Of a DNA stretch of 64,000 bases, positions 35,811 to 44,885 are shown piece after piece; the stretch's first letter is position 1; each line of letters opens with the position of its first letter. Position numbers and translations under genes: made by a program. The notes beneath the pieces were generated by a model. That model did not search any database. It saw only the letters and a program-made list of their open reading frames with translations, and had not been told where the DNA came from. Where the stretch lies: the NCBI RefSeq assembly GCF_000686705.1, contig NZ_KK366004.1, positions 368,364-432,363 on the forward strand, given 5' to 3'. This DNA is from Clostridium hydrogeniformans DSM 21757 (lineage in GTDB: Bacteria; Bacillota; Clostridia; Clostridiales; Clostridiaceae).

Positions 35811-36080
35811 ATGAGTGAAAATATGATTATAGGAGTTATAAAGGATGCCATACAAACAGGGCTATTAATATCAGCTCCTATATTAATATCGGCAATAGTT
35901 GTAGGACTTTTAATAAGTATTATTCAAGCTACCACTCAAATTCAGGAACAAACTCTAACCTTTGTACCAAAGCTTATAGCTATAGCTTTGATTGGAGTAA
36001 TAAGTGGCAGTTGGATGCTAAGAAATTTAGTAGCATTTACAGAAAGAATTTTTACATTAATATCTAACATAGCTAATTAG
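35811..36080 (+). CDS. fliQ: Flagellar export gate protein FliQ
   Basis: 89-residue protein with two membrane helices (about 16-40 and 52-72) that packs around FliP in the export pore; ISIIQATTQIQEQTLTFVPK between the helices is the family signature. GGAG precedes the ATG. It is followed by the FliR-FlhB fusion. Confidence 0.96.
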   Translation: MSENMIIGVIKDAIQTGLLISAPILISAIVVGLLISIIQATTQIQEQTLTFVPKLIAIALIGVISGSWMLRNLVAFTERIFTLISNIAN

Positions 36081-36092
36081 GGGGAGAAGGTA

Positions 36093-37919
36093 TTGGCAAT
36101 ATATTTTCTAGGAATATTTTTCGTATCTATAAGATTATTAACATTTTTAATAACAATGCCGGCTTTCTTTCCAAGTGGGACACCAAATATATTTAAGGTT
36201 GCATTAAGCCTTATAATATCATATATGATACTGCCAGGAATAGAGTATTCCTTGGTTTCGGACCTTGCTGTAAACTGGTATGGGGTTATGTCTATTGCTT
36301 TAAATGAAACAATGACAGGTTTATTTTTAGGATTTGTTACATCCCTTGCCTTTAATGCTATAAGTATGGCAGGGGCCCTTATAGATTTCCAGATAGGTCT
36401 TTCCATGCTGTCAGCCTTTGACCCAAATAGTAAGAAATCATCCACTTTGGTGGAGAGACTTATGTTTTTTTCAAGTATAGTGATTTTTTTTATAGTAGAT
36501 GGACATCATATACTTCTTAAAGCACTTATGGAAAGCTTTCAGGTAGTTGGTCTTGGAAAGTCTATAGTATTCTCAGACACCATAATGACTGTGGCTGAAA
36601 GCTTTATAAAATATTTTGTTATAGGATTGAAAATAGCAATACCAATAGTATTGATAATAATAATAACAGAGTTAACTATGGGACTTGTATCAAGAACAGT
36701 TCCTCAGCTTAATATAATGATTTTAGGACTACCAGTTAAGATCTTAGTTGGACTTACAGCTTTTACTTTTGCTCTGCCAATGATAATAAGGGCAATGGAA
36801 CATGCAATAGAGGGTATTCCTAATATCGTAAAAGAACTTTATAAGTTTATACCTCTAGTATTTATTTTTTCTGATGAAAAGACAGAGGAGGCTACTCCTA
36901 AAAAATTAAGTGATGCTAGAAAAAAAGGAGAGGTGGCAAAAAGTAAAGAGGTGAGCCTTGCTCTTACTCTTATGACTTCAACCCTTATCTTATTAGTTCT
37001 TGGTTCCTATGTATTTAAGCAATTTAGTGAGAGTTTAACATTTTCTTTAACTAATGGATTCCAAGGAGAAATTGATTATCTTTCAGTGAGAAAGAAATTT
37101 TTAAAGGCTATTTTGGACTTTATGAAGATATATCTTCCAATAGCTGTGCCTATTATGGTTATGGGTGTATTTTCACATTTTGTGCAAACAGGGTTTATGT
37201 TAACATCTAAGCCATTAAAGCCGTCTTTATCTAAGCTAAATCCTTTAAATGGATTTAAAAGAATGTTCTCTTTAAAAAGCCTTGTAGAGCTTAGTAAAAA
37301 CTTATTAGTAATAATAATTGTGGGATATGTAGGCTATGACTTTATAAAAAGCAATTATGTGTTAATATTAGACACTATAAATATAAATATAAATGGAGTT
37401 CTTCCAAAACTTATGAAGCTTATAGTATCTATATTTTTTAGGGTAACCTTAGTGAGTATAGTAATAGCTCTTGTAGATTTTGTTTATCAAAAACTTAGTT
37501 ATAAAAAGGAAATGAAGATGACAAAGCAAGAGATAAAAGATGAATATAAGCAGGCAGAGGGAGATCCTCAAATTAAATCCAGAATAAGACAAAAACAAAG
37601 GGAGATTATATCAAAAAGAATGATGCAAGCTGTTCCAGATGCTACGGTAATAGTAACAAACCCAACTCATTTGGCAATTGCATTAAAGTATGAAGAGGGA
37701 GGAGAGAGTGCACCAAAGGTTATAGCAAAAGGAAAAGATAATATAGCTCTTAGAATAAAGGAGAAGGCAAAAGAACATAATGTGCCTATTCTTGAAAATA
37801 AGCCTCTTGCAAGACTTATTTATGAAAAAGTAGATATAGATAAGGAGATACCAGAGGATATGTATGTGGCTGTGGCGGAGGTACTAGCTGTAGTTTACAA
37901 ATTAAATAAGAAAAAATAA
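36093..37919 (+). CDS. FliR-FlhB fusion export gate protein
   Basis: 608 residues joining two export-gate components. Residues about 1-250 are FliR (multiple membrane helices, FQIGLSMLSAFDP near 108). From about 262 (DEKTEEATPKKLSDARKKGE) the chain is FlhB, with four membrane helices and a cytoplasmic domain carrying the autocleavage motif NPTH near 522, which mediates the substrate switch with FliK. The fusion is known in Clostridium and keeps the two subunits at 1:1. TTG start with GGGGGAGAAGG upstream. No frameshift; the junction is continuous. Confidence 0.95.
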   Translation: MAIYFLGIFFVSIRLLTFLITMPAFFPSGTPNIFKVALSLIISYMILPGIEYSLVSDLAVNWYGVMSIALNETMTGLFLGFVTSLAFNAISMAGALIDFQIGLSMLSAFDPNSKKSSTLVERLMFFSSIVIFFIVDGHHILLKALMESFQVVGLGKSIVFSDTIMTVAESFIKYFVIGLKIAIPIVLIIIITELTMGLVSRTVPQLNIMILGLPVKILVGLTAFTFALPMIIRAMEHAIEGIPNIVKELYKFIPLVFIFSDEKTEEATPKKLSDARKKGEVAKSKEVSLALTLMTSTLILLVLGSYVFKQFSESLTFSLTNGFQGEIDYLSVRKKFLKAILDFMKIYLPIAVPIMVMGVFSHFVQTGFMLTSKPLKPSLSKLNPLNGFKRMFSLKSLVELSKNLLVIIIVGYVGYDFIKSNYVLILDTINININGVLPKLMKLIVSIFFRVTLVSIVIALVDFVYQKLSYKKEMKMTKQEIKDEYKQAEGDPQIKSRIRQKQREIISKRMMQAVPDATVIVTNPTHLAIALKYEEGGESAPKVIAKGKDNIALRIKEKAKEHNVPILENKPLARLIYEKVDIDKEIPEDMYVAVAEVLAVVYKLNKKK

Positions 37920-37955
37920 AAAGTACTAAAAATTTAAGACTAAAGGGTGATTTAG

Positions 37956-40028
37956 TTGTTGTTAGAAGGAAAAAATGGCAAAAGTTTATTAAAAGGAAGA
38001 CATGATATTTTAATAGCATTTTCTATTATAGGCATAGTACTTATGATTATAATACCAATGCCAACCTTTATATTGGATATACTTTTAGCTATTAATATAA
38101 CAATCTCCGTAATTATAATATTAATTACTATGTTTACAACAGAGGTACTTCAATTTTCAGTGTTTCCTACACTTTTATTAATTACCACTCTTTTTAGACT
38201 TGCACTTAATATATCATCAACAAGACTTATCTTGTCAGAAAGATATGCAGGAGAAGTTATAGAAGCATTTGGAAGTTTTGTTGTAGGGAATAATTACATA
38301 GTTGGAATTATAATATTTTTAATTATAGTTATTATACAGTTTATAGTTATTACTAATGGTGCTGGTAGAGTATCAGAAGTATCAGCAAGATTTACATTAG
38401 ATGCTATGCCAGGAAAGCAAATGAGTATAGATGCAGACTTAAATGCAGGACTTATAGATGAGCTTCAGGCTAAGGATAGAAGAACAAAGCTTCAGTTAGA
38501 GGCAGATTTTTATGGAGCTATGGATGGAGCATCAAAGTTTGTAAAGGGAGATGCAATAGCAGGAATAGTAATTACTCTTATTAATATTATTGGTGGAATA
38601 ATAATAGGGGTTGTCATGTTTGATATGGATATAAATATGGCAGCTACAACCTTTGTAAGACTTACTGTAGGTGATGGTCTTGTAGGTCAGATACCAGCAC
38701 TACTTATATCAACAGCATCAGGTATACTTGTTACAAGATCAGGAAGTAAGAATAACCTTGGAACTGATTTAAGTAATCAACTTTCAGGTTTCCCAGTGGT
38801 ATTTGCTATAGCTTCCATGGTGTTATTTACTTTAGCAATTATTCCAGGGTTACCAACAACAGCTTTTCTTACATTATCTATAGCTCTTGGATATTTTGCA
38901 TATGCTTTATATAATAACCAAAAGAAAGAACTTATAGAGGAAATAGAAAGAGAAGAAGCAGAAATAATAGAGACAGAGACAAGAGAGCCAGAAAATGTTA
39001 TGAATTTAATTCATGTTGAACCTATGGAGGTTGAGATAGGTTATGGACTTATACCACTTGCTGATGATAATAGTGGAGGGGATTTACTTCAGAGAATAGC
39101 TTCTGTAAGAAGGCAGTGTGCTATTGAAATGGGGATAGTTGTACAACCTATAAGAATAAGAGATAATCTTCAATTAAAAAACAATGAATATTTAATAAAA
39201 ATTAGAGGAACCATGGTGGCTAGAGGAGAACTTATGGCTAATATGATTCTTTCAATGGATCCTAGTGGAGATGACTTGTCTATGGAAGGTATTAAAACCA
39301 TAGAGCCAACCTTCGGACTTCCGGCATTATGGATTAATCACGATCAAAGAGAGGAAGCTGAAATTAAAGGTTATACTGTGGTTGATCCAACAACAGTTAT
39401 GGTTACCCATCTAACAGAGACAATAAAACTTCATTGTTATGAACTTCTTGGAAGACAAGAGGTTAAGGTTATTATAGATTCTCTTAAAGAGAAGTATAGT
39501 GCTGTTGTGGAAGAACTTATACCAGATCTTATGACTATAGGAGAGGTACAAAAGGTACTTCAAGGACTTCTAAAAGAAAAGGTACCTATAAAAGATATGG
39601 TAACTATTCTTGAATCTTTAGCTGATAACTCAAGGAACACAAAGGATATAGAGCTTTTAACAGAGTATGTTAGATTCTCCCTTGCAAGAACCATATGCAA
39701 TGGACTTATAAATGAAGATGGAGCTATTGTAGTTGCTACCCTTGATCCAGAGGTTGAGAATATTATTGGAGGAAATCTTCAAAAATCTCCTCAAGGAACA
39801 TTCCCAGCAGTGGACCCAGATACTACATCTCAAATATTAAATGGAATAAGATATGTATTAGATACAGTATATTTTAATGATAATATACCAGTTATCCTTG
39901 TTTCTCCAAGAATAAGACCAGCTTTTAAGAGGCTTATAGAAATGGTTTATCCTCATGTGGTAGTTTTATCATTAAATGAGATACCAAATGATGTGGAGAT
40001 AAGAACAGAAGGAGTGGTTTCTTTATAA
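37956..40028 (+). CDS. flhA: Flagellar export gate protein FlhA
   Basis: Large ion-conducting export component. 690 residues: N-terminal half with about eight membrane helices, the FHIPEP-family loop RFTLDAMPGKQMSIDADLNA near 147, then a large cytoplasmic domain (about 350-690) that docks chaperone-substrate complexes. Two adjacent TTG codons (37,956 and 37,959) can both serve the GGGTGAT site; the second has the more usual spacing. Confidence 0.96.
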   Translation: MLLEGKNGKSLLKGRHDILIAFSIIGIVLMIIIPMPTFILDILLAINITISVIIILITMFTTEVLQFSVFPTLLLITTLFRLALNISSTRLILSERYAGEVIEAFGSFVVGNNYIVGIIIFLIIVIIQFIVITNGAGRVSEVSARFTLDAMPGKQMSIDADLNAGLIDELQAKDRRTKLQLEADFYGAMDGASKFVKGDAIAGIVITLINIIGGIIIGVVMFDMDINMAATTFVRLTVGDGLVGQIPALLISTASGILVTRSGSKNNLGTDLSNQLSGFPVVFAIASMVLFTLAIIPGLPTTAFLTLSIALGYFAYALYNNQKKELIEEIEREEAEIIETETREPENVMNLIHVEPMEVEIGYGLIPLADDNSGGDLLQRIASVRRQCAIEMGIVVQPIRIRDNLQLKNNEYLIKIRGTMVARGELMANMILSMDPSGDDLSMEGIKTIEPTFGLPALWINHDQREEAEIKGYTVVDPTTVMVTHLTETIKLHCYELLGRQEVKVIIDSLKEKYSAVVEELIPDLMTIGEVQKVLQGLLKEKVPIKDMVTILESLADNSRNTKDIELLTEYVRFSLARTICNGLINEDGAIVVATLDPEVENIIGGNLQKSPQGTFPAVDPDTTSQILNGIRYVLDTVYFNDNIPVILVSPRIRPAFKRLIEMVYPHVVVLSLNEIPNDVEIRTEGVVSL

Positions 40029-40029
40029 T

Positions 40030-41196
40030 ATGATTATTAAAAAATTTATTGCAAGAAATATGAACGAAGCCATGGCTAAAATAAAACAAGACCTTGGACA
40101 AGATGCCCTTATATTAAGTCAAAGGAAGATTAGGCAAAGTGGTATAAGAGGTATCTTCTTAAAAAAGGTATTTGAAGTAACTGCTTGTGTTGATAATGGG
40201 GGAGAAGAAGAAAACTCTACAGAAGCCATAGAAAATCTTAAAAAGGCTATGGCTATAGCTAAGTACAATATGGAAAATAACAAAGCCAAAGAAGAGTTAG
40301 GGAGTAGAGAAACTAATAGAGGGTATGCTTCTAAGGAACCAGTAGGAGATTTAGATAATAAGAAGGTATTATATGAAGTTAAGGAAATGAAAAGTTTAAT
40401 AGCTTCTTTATCTAAGGATATTGGAAAAGAGAAAAATAATGATAATAAACTAAAGGAAGATTTGCTATCTTATATGGAAGAGTTAGATATAAGTAAAGAT
40501 TTATATAATAATTTTTTTACCACATCTATGGAGCTTGAAGAAGGAAAAATAACTTTAAAACAAGGGTTAAATAAATTAATAGATATAAAAAATGAAAATA
40601 AAAGTGGGGTTTTAGTTTTGGTTGGACCTACAGGAGTGGGGAAAACTACTACCATAGCAAAACTTGCAGGAAAGCTTTCCTTAATAGATAAGAAAAAGGT
40701 AGGACTTATAACCATAGATACCTATAGAATAGGGGCAGTAGACCAGTTAAAAACCTATGCAGATATAATAAACATCCCATTTAAGGTGGTAATGAATCCA
40801 AAGGAAATAAGTGAAGCATTAAATTCTATGAAGGACTGTGATGTTATTTTAGTTGATACAACAGGAAGAAGTAGTAAAAATTTAATGCAAATATCTGAAC
40901 TTAGATCTTTTATAGATAAAATAGAAAGTAAAGAGGTATCTCTTGTTATAAGCTCTACAACAAAGAATAGGGATGTAGACACTATATTAAGAGGATATGA
41001 AAATTTAAATTATTCTAGCGTAATTGTAACTAAGTTAGACGAAACCTCATCTTATGGAGCTTTAGTGAATATAACTTATAAGGGAAGAAAACCAATTTCA
41101 TATATAACTACTGGCCAAAGTGTCCCGGATGATATAAGAGTACCTAATAAGGAAGAGATAATAAAACTTATACTAGGAGAAGAGAGTATATGTTAG
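40030..41196 (+). CDS. flhF: Flagellar SRP-like GTPase FlhF
   Basis: SRP-family GTPase that sets flagellar site and number. 388 residues: an N-terminal basic region starting MIIKKFIARNMNEAMAKIKQ, an NG domain with the P-loop GPTGVGKTTT near 197, DTYRIGAVDQLKTYA near 231, DTTGRSS near 278 and TKLDE near 338. It begins one base after flhA and overlaps flhG by 7 bases; FlhG is its known GTPase activator. Confidence 0.95.
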   Translation: MIIKKFIARNMNEAMAKIKQDLGQDALILSQRKIRQSGIRGIFLKKVFEVTACVDNGGEEENSTEAIENLKKAMAIAKYNMENNKAKEELGSRETNRGYASKEPVGDLDNKKVLYEVKEMKSLIASLSKDIGKEKNNDNKLKEDLLSYMEELDISKDLYNNFFTTSMELEEGKITLKQGLNKLIDIKNENKSGVLVLVGPTGVGKTTTIAKLAGKLSLIDKKKVGLITIDTYRIGAVDQLKTYADIINIPFKVVMNPKEISEALNSMKDCDVILVDTTGRSSKNLMQISELRSFIDKIESKEVSLVISSTTKNRDVDTILRGYENLNYSSVIVTKLDETSSYGALVNITYKGRKPISYITTGQSVPDDIRVPNKEEIIKLILGEESIC

Positions 41197-42050
41197 ATCA
41201 AGCAGAAAGACTTAGAGAGCTTGCTTATGGTAATAAGGGGAGAAATAAACCAAGAATAATAACCATAACCTCTGGAAAAGGGGGGGTTGGTAAGAGTAAC
41301 TTTGTAGTAAACTTAGCCATAAGCCTTAGGCTTATGGGAAAGAAAGTTATGATTTTTGATGCTGATATAGGCATGGGTAATGATGACATATTAATGGGGT
41401 GTAACGCAAGATACAATGTTTTTGATGTTATTTTAAACAACAAGGATATAAGGGAAGTTATTGTAGAGGGACCTTTAGGGGTTAAGCTTTTACCAGGAGG
41501 CTCTGGACTTAACAATGTAGAGGATTTAAAGGAAGAAGAGAGGAGAGAGTTTTTAAATAAATTAGAATCTCTCGAGGACTTGGATTTTATACTAATGGAT
41601 ACTGGGGCGGGTATAAATAGGAGTGTTTTAGCTTTTATATCAGCTTCAGATGATACAATTGTTATTACAAATCCAGAACCTACAGCTCTCACAGATGCTT
41701 ATAGTTTAATTAAGGCTATAAATCATTTTGATTTAAAGAGTGAAGTAAATTTAATTGTGAATAGGATAATGGATGAAGAGGAAGGTAAATTAACCTTTAG
41801 AAAATTTCATGGAGCTGTAAACAGATTTTTAAATATTAATATTAAACTTTTGGGATTTATATGGGAGGACAGAAGGGTTATGATGTCAGTTAGAGATCAA
41901 AAGCCCTTCATAATGAAGTATCCAAACTGTCATGCTTCTTTGGATATTAAGGCAATAGCTAAGTCTATATTAAACAATGGGGCAAGAGAAAATAACAAAG
42001 GCAGTGGAATGAAAGAGGTTTTTAAAAAGATTTTTAATATTTTTTCATAA
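41190..42050 (+). CDS. flhG: Flagellar number regulator FlhG (MinD-like ATPase)
   Basis: MinD/ParA-type ATPase controlling flagellar number and pattern with FlhF. 286 residues with the deviant Walker A SGKGGVGKSN near 28, DADIGMGNDDILMG near 57, and DTGAGINRSV near 136. The C-terminal basic amphipathic helix (MKEVFKKIFNIFS) resembles a MinD-type membrane-targeting sequence. Confidence 0.94.
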   Translation: MLDQAERLRELAYGNKGRNKPRIITITSGKGGVGKSNFVVNLAISLRLMGKKVMIFDADIGMGNDDILMGCNARYNVFDVILNNKDIREVIVEGPLGVKLLPGGSGLNNVEDLKEEERREFLNKLESLEDLDFILMDTGAGINRSVLAFISASDDTIVITNPEPTALTDAYSLIKAINHFDLKSEVNLIVNRIMDEEEGKLTFRKFHGAVNRFLNINIKLLGFIWEDRRVMMSVRDQKPFIMKYPNCHASLDIKAIAKSILNNGARENNKGSGMKEVFKKIFNIFS

Positions 42051-42071
42051 TAGATATGGGGTGTATATTTA

Positions 42072-42701
42072 ATGGAATTAAATTTAAGTATCAATGGAAA
42101 GATAGATTTATATTGGAAAGAAAGGGTATTCAAAAGCAATATACAAGATATTAAAAAGGATTATGTTGTAATAGGAATGCCAATGATAGGTGGAGATTAT
42201 CTTCCTTTAGCTAAGGGAGATACTATAGAGATAGTTTACTATGATTCCCTATCTCTATACCATTTTCATACAGAAGTTGTAGGAAGAACAAAAGAGGGGG
42301 ATGTTCATCAAATATTTATAAATCATCCTAAAACTTACAAAAAAATCCAAAGAAGAAACTATGTAAGAGTTGCTACCGTAGAATATATAGAATATACACT
42401 TGATAAAAAAGATGAAGAAGACTGTACTAGAGCTTTAATGCTTGATTTAAGCGGCGGAGGACTTAAGTTTAAAGATAGTAGAAAGCTTAGAATGAAAGAC
42501 ACTATAAAAATTATTATAAAAAATTCAGATATTCAGGAAAAAATAAATGGAAAAATTGTAAGAATAGATAAAGATGAAGATGGAAGATATATATATGGAG
42601 TAGGGTTTTATAATACAGGCAATGTGTTAAGAGAAAAAATCATACAATATGTTTTTAATATAATGAGAAAACAAAGGAAATCGGCTTTAAAGGAGGAATA
42701 A
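42072..42701 (+). CDS. PilZ-domain c-di-GMP effector (YcgR/DgrA type)
   Basis: 209 residues: an N-terminal YcgR-N domain (about 1-95) and a C-terminal PilZ domain with the c-di-GMP-binding RRNYVR near 96 and LDLSGGGLKF near 125. Such proteins brake the flagellar motor or affect motility when c-di-GMP rises. Location between flhG and fliA supports a motor-control role; direct partner unknown. Confidence 0.9.
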   Translation: MELNLSINGKIDLYWKERVFKSNIQDIKKDYVVIGMPMIGGDYLPLAKGDTIEIVYYDSLSLYHFHTEVVGRTKEGDVHQIFINHPKTYKKIQRRNYVRVATVEYIEYTLDKKDEEDCTRALMLDLSGGGLKFKDSRKLRMKDTIKIIIKNSDIQEKINGKIVRIDKDEDGRYIYGVGFYNTGNVLREKIIQYVFNIMRKQRKSALKEE

Positions 42702-42703
42702 TT

Positions 42704-43429
42704 TTGTCTACTGTTAGTGCTTTAGATATAAGGGAACAAGTAATAAAAAAGTACATACCCTTAGTTAAATATATAGCATCAAGGGTAATTGTTGGAAAAA
42801 CTAAATATATAGAATTTGAAGATTTAGTAGGTTATGGAATGCTAGGGCTTATGGATGCTCTAAGTAAGTATGATAAGGAAAAGGGAATGAAGTTCTCAAC
42901 TTATGCCTCCATAAGGATTAGGGGATCTATGATTGATGAAATAAGAAAAATAAGTCCAATTTCAAAGGGAGCCATGGATAAATTAAATAAGTACAATGAA
43001 GCAGTAGAAATCCTACAAAACTCTTTGATGAGAGAACCTACTAAGGAAGAAATTGCTAAAGCGCTAGGGGTGTCAATTAAGGATGTAAGTGATATAGAGC
43101 AGTATATAAACTATATTTCCATATCATCCTTAGAGGATCTAATATTTTCTGAGGATGATGATGTTACATTAATTTCAACTATTGAGGATAAAAATAGTCC
43201 AAGCCCTGAGAAGTCCTATGAAGAGAAGGAACAATTAGAAATATTAGCAAAGGGAATAGACCTACTAAATGAGAAGGACAAGCTAGTTTTATCTCTATAT
43301 TATTATGAGGAATTAACACTAAAAGATATAGGAAAGATACTAGAAGTTTCTGAGTCAAGGGTTTGTCAAATACACTCTAGGGCTATTATAAACTTAAGAA
43401 AGGCTATAAAGAAACTAAAGTATGAATAG
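42704..43429 (+). CDS. fliA: Flagellar RNA polymerase sigma factor FliA (sigma-D)
   Basis: Sigma-28 family factor for late flagellar genes. 241 residues: region 2 (EFEDLVGYGMLGLMDALSKY and GMKFSTYASIRIRGSMIDEI), region 3 (EPTKEEIAKALGVS) and a region 4 helix-turn-helix (LTLKDIGKILEVSESRVCQI). TTG start with AGGAGG upstream. Its expected targets in this window are the TAAA-N15-CGAT boxes in region 1, including the one ahead of flagellin 2. Confidence 0.96.
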   Translation: MSTVSALDIREQVIKKYIPLVKYIASRVIVGKTKYIEFEDLVGYGMLGLMDALSKYDKEKGMKFSTYASIRIRGSMIDEIRKISPISKGAMDKLNKYNEAVEILQNSLMREPTKEEIAKALGVSIKDVSDIEQYINYISISSLEDLIFSEDDDVTLISTIEDKNSPSPEKSYEEKEQLEILAKGIDLLNEKDKLVLSLYYYEELTLKDIGKILEVSESRVCQIHSRAIINLRKAIKKLKYE

Positions 43430-43440
43430 GAGATGGATTT

Positions 43441-43899
43441 ATGCCATTTTTATTATTAATAATAGGAATAGTTTTAATTGCTATTAATATAAGAACTATA
43501 AAGGCCGATAACAAAGATAATCATAGTTTTGAAACTATATTATCTAATAGACAAGAGAACATAACCTCTTTAGAGGTAGAAATGGGTGCTATAAGAAAAG
43601 ATATGGCAGAAACTATTTTGGAACTTCAAGGGGAAATAGAGGATTTAAAAGGAATCATTAAGAATTATAATATTTATAATAATGTAGACAAGGTTATAGA
43701 GGATGATAATATTGTAATTAAAAGTAAAGAAAAACATAAAAATATAAATATAAATGGGGATAGTAATGCTAGTTTTAAAGACAAAAATGAAAAGGTAATA
43801 AAACTTATAGAAGAAGGACTTTCAGAGGATGATATCTGCACTACACTTAATATTGGAAAGGGTGAATTACAATTAATAAAAAAATTATTAAAGAATTAA
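43441..43899 (+). CDS. DUF6115-like membrane-anchored protein of the flagellar operon
   Basis: 152 residues. An N-terminal membrane helix (about 2-20), a coiled coil about 38-75 (VEMGAIRKDMAETILELQGE), a low-complexity linker and a C-terminal helix-turn-helix-like segment ending LNIGKGELQLIKKLLKN. Such proteins often follow fliA in Clostridia, but I know of no established function. GGAGAT precedes the ATG. Its 3' end overlaps the next small gene by 28 bases. Confidence 0.75.
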   Translation: MPFLLLIIGIVLIAINIRTIKADNKDNHSFETILSNRQENITSLEVEMGAIRKDMAETILELQGEIEDLKGIIKNYNIYNNVDKVIEDDNIVIKSKEKHKNININGDSNASFKDKNEKVIKLIEEGLSEDDICTTLNIGKGELQLIKKLLKN

Positions 43900-44096
43900 A
43901 AAAGATTTTTGCCTTATTTTCTGATAGGAAAATACTATTTGGGATAGGTGTAGGTATTGTAATTGCTACCTTATTTATGTTTACTTATAAAATCAATGTT
44001 TCTTTCACTGATAAGGATATAGAGAGTAGGGCAAGAAGCCTTGGAATGGAGTACCCTTCAGAGTTTAAAGTAATAAATAAAAAGGATGTGAAGTAA
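43872..44096 (+). CDS. Small membrane protein with ATT start codon
   Basis: An open frame without ATG, GTG or TTG near its head, which makes it easy to miss. AAAGGGTGA (43,857-43,865) is an excellent ribosome site six bases before an in-frame ATT at 43,872, and the stop TAA (44,094-44,096) overlaps the ATG of the next gene. Read from ATT it gives 74 residues: basic N-terminus NKKIIKELKKIFALFSDRK, a membrane helix at about 21-38 (ILFGIGVGIVIATLFMF), then an acidic tail with SRARSLGMEYPSEFK. The tail resembles short MltG/YceG-like proteins seen in clostridial flagellar operons, but that is a weak impression. A rare initiator ATT is known for infC. Confidence 0.65.
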   Translation: MNKKIIKELKKIFALFSDRKILFGIGVGIVIATLFMFTYKINVSFTDKDIESRARSLGMEYPSEFKVINKKDVK

Positions 44097-44869
44097 TGAT
44101 TAGAGGTATTTATACAGCGGTATCAGGACTTATTACTCAAGAAGCAAAACAGGATGTGGTAACTAATAATTTAGCTAATGCTAATACTATAGGATACAAA
44201 ACAGAAAACTTAGCTACAAAAAAATTCGAAGATGTTTTACTTTCAAATTATGATAAAAAAGTTTTAGGTAAGAATGTTAAAAATAACATAGGTAGCATAA
44301 GCCTTGGAAGTAAAATAGATGAAACATTAACCTATTTTTCTCAAGGTAACATTATAGATAGTGATAGAGAGACGGACTTTGCTATAAATGGAAGAGGATT
44401 TTTCACTCTTCAAGGAGAAAATGGAAGGAATTACTATACAAGAGATGGTAAGTTTAATGTGGATATTCAAGGATACCTAGTTGGAAGCAATGGAAATAGG
44501 GTTCTTGGGGAAAACTTATCTACAGGTCAAAGGGAACCTATATATGTGGGCAATGGAAAACTTTCTGTGGATAAGGAAGGTAATATTGCAATAAACAATA
44601 ATGTTTCTCATAGGTTTTTAATGTCTGATTTTGAAAATTATAATAGTTTACATAAGGTAGGAGATAATCTTTACCAAGGAGAAAATCCTAATTTTCAAGG
44701 AGCCTTTCATATAAAACAAAATGCCTTAGAAGCCTCTAATGTAAATGTGGTTAATGAAATGGTAAATATGATGACAGTTATGAGACATTTTGAAACTAAT
44801 CAGAAGATGATTCAAATGATGGATGAAACTTTAGGGAAAGCGGCTAATGAAGTAGGAGCTTTAAGATAA
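44096..44869 (+). CDS. flgF: Flagellar rod/hook-basal body protein (FlgF/FlgG-like)
   Basis: Distal-rod family protein, 257 residues. N-terminal MIRGIYTAVSGLITQEAKQD and TNNLANANTIGYKTEN; middle ETDFAINGRGFFTLQ; C-terminal LEASNVNVVNEMVNMMTVMR. One of two adjacent rod genes; by order it is taken as FlgF and the next as FlgG, but both are FlgG-family members and the labels could be exchanged. The start overlaps the preceding small gene's stop. Confidence 0.88.
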   Translation: MIRGIYTAVSGLITQEAKQDVVTNNLANANTIGYKTENLATKKFEDVLLSNYDKKVLGKNVKNNIGSISLGSKIDETLTYFSQGNIIDSDRETDFAINGRGFFTLQGENGRNYYTRDGKFNVDIQGYLVGSNGNRVLGENLSTGQREPIYVGNGKLSVDKEGNIAINNNVSHRFLMSDFENYNSLHKVGDNLYQGENPNFQGAFHIKQNALEASNVNVVNEMVNMMTVMRHFETNQKMIQMMDETLGKAANEVGALR

Positions 44870-44885
44870 TATAGGAGGATAAACT

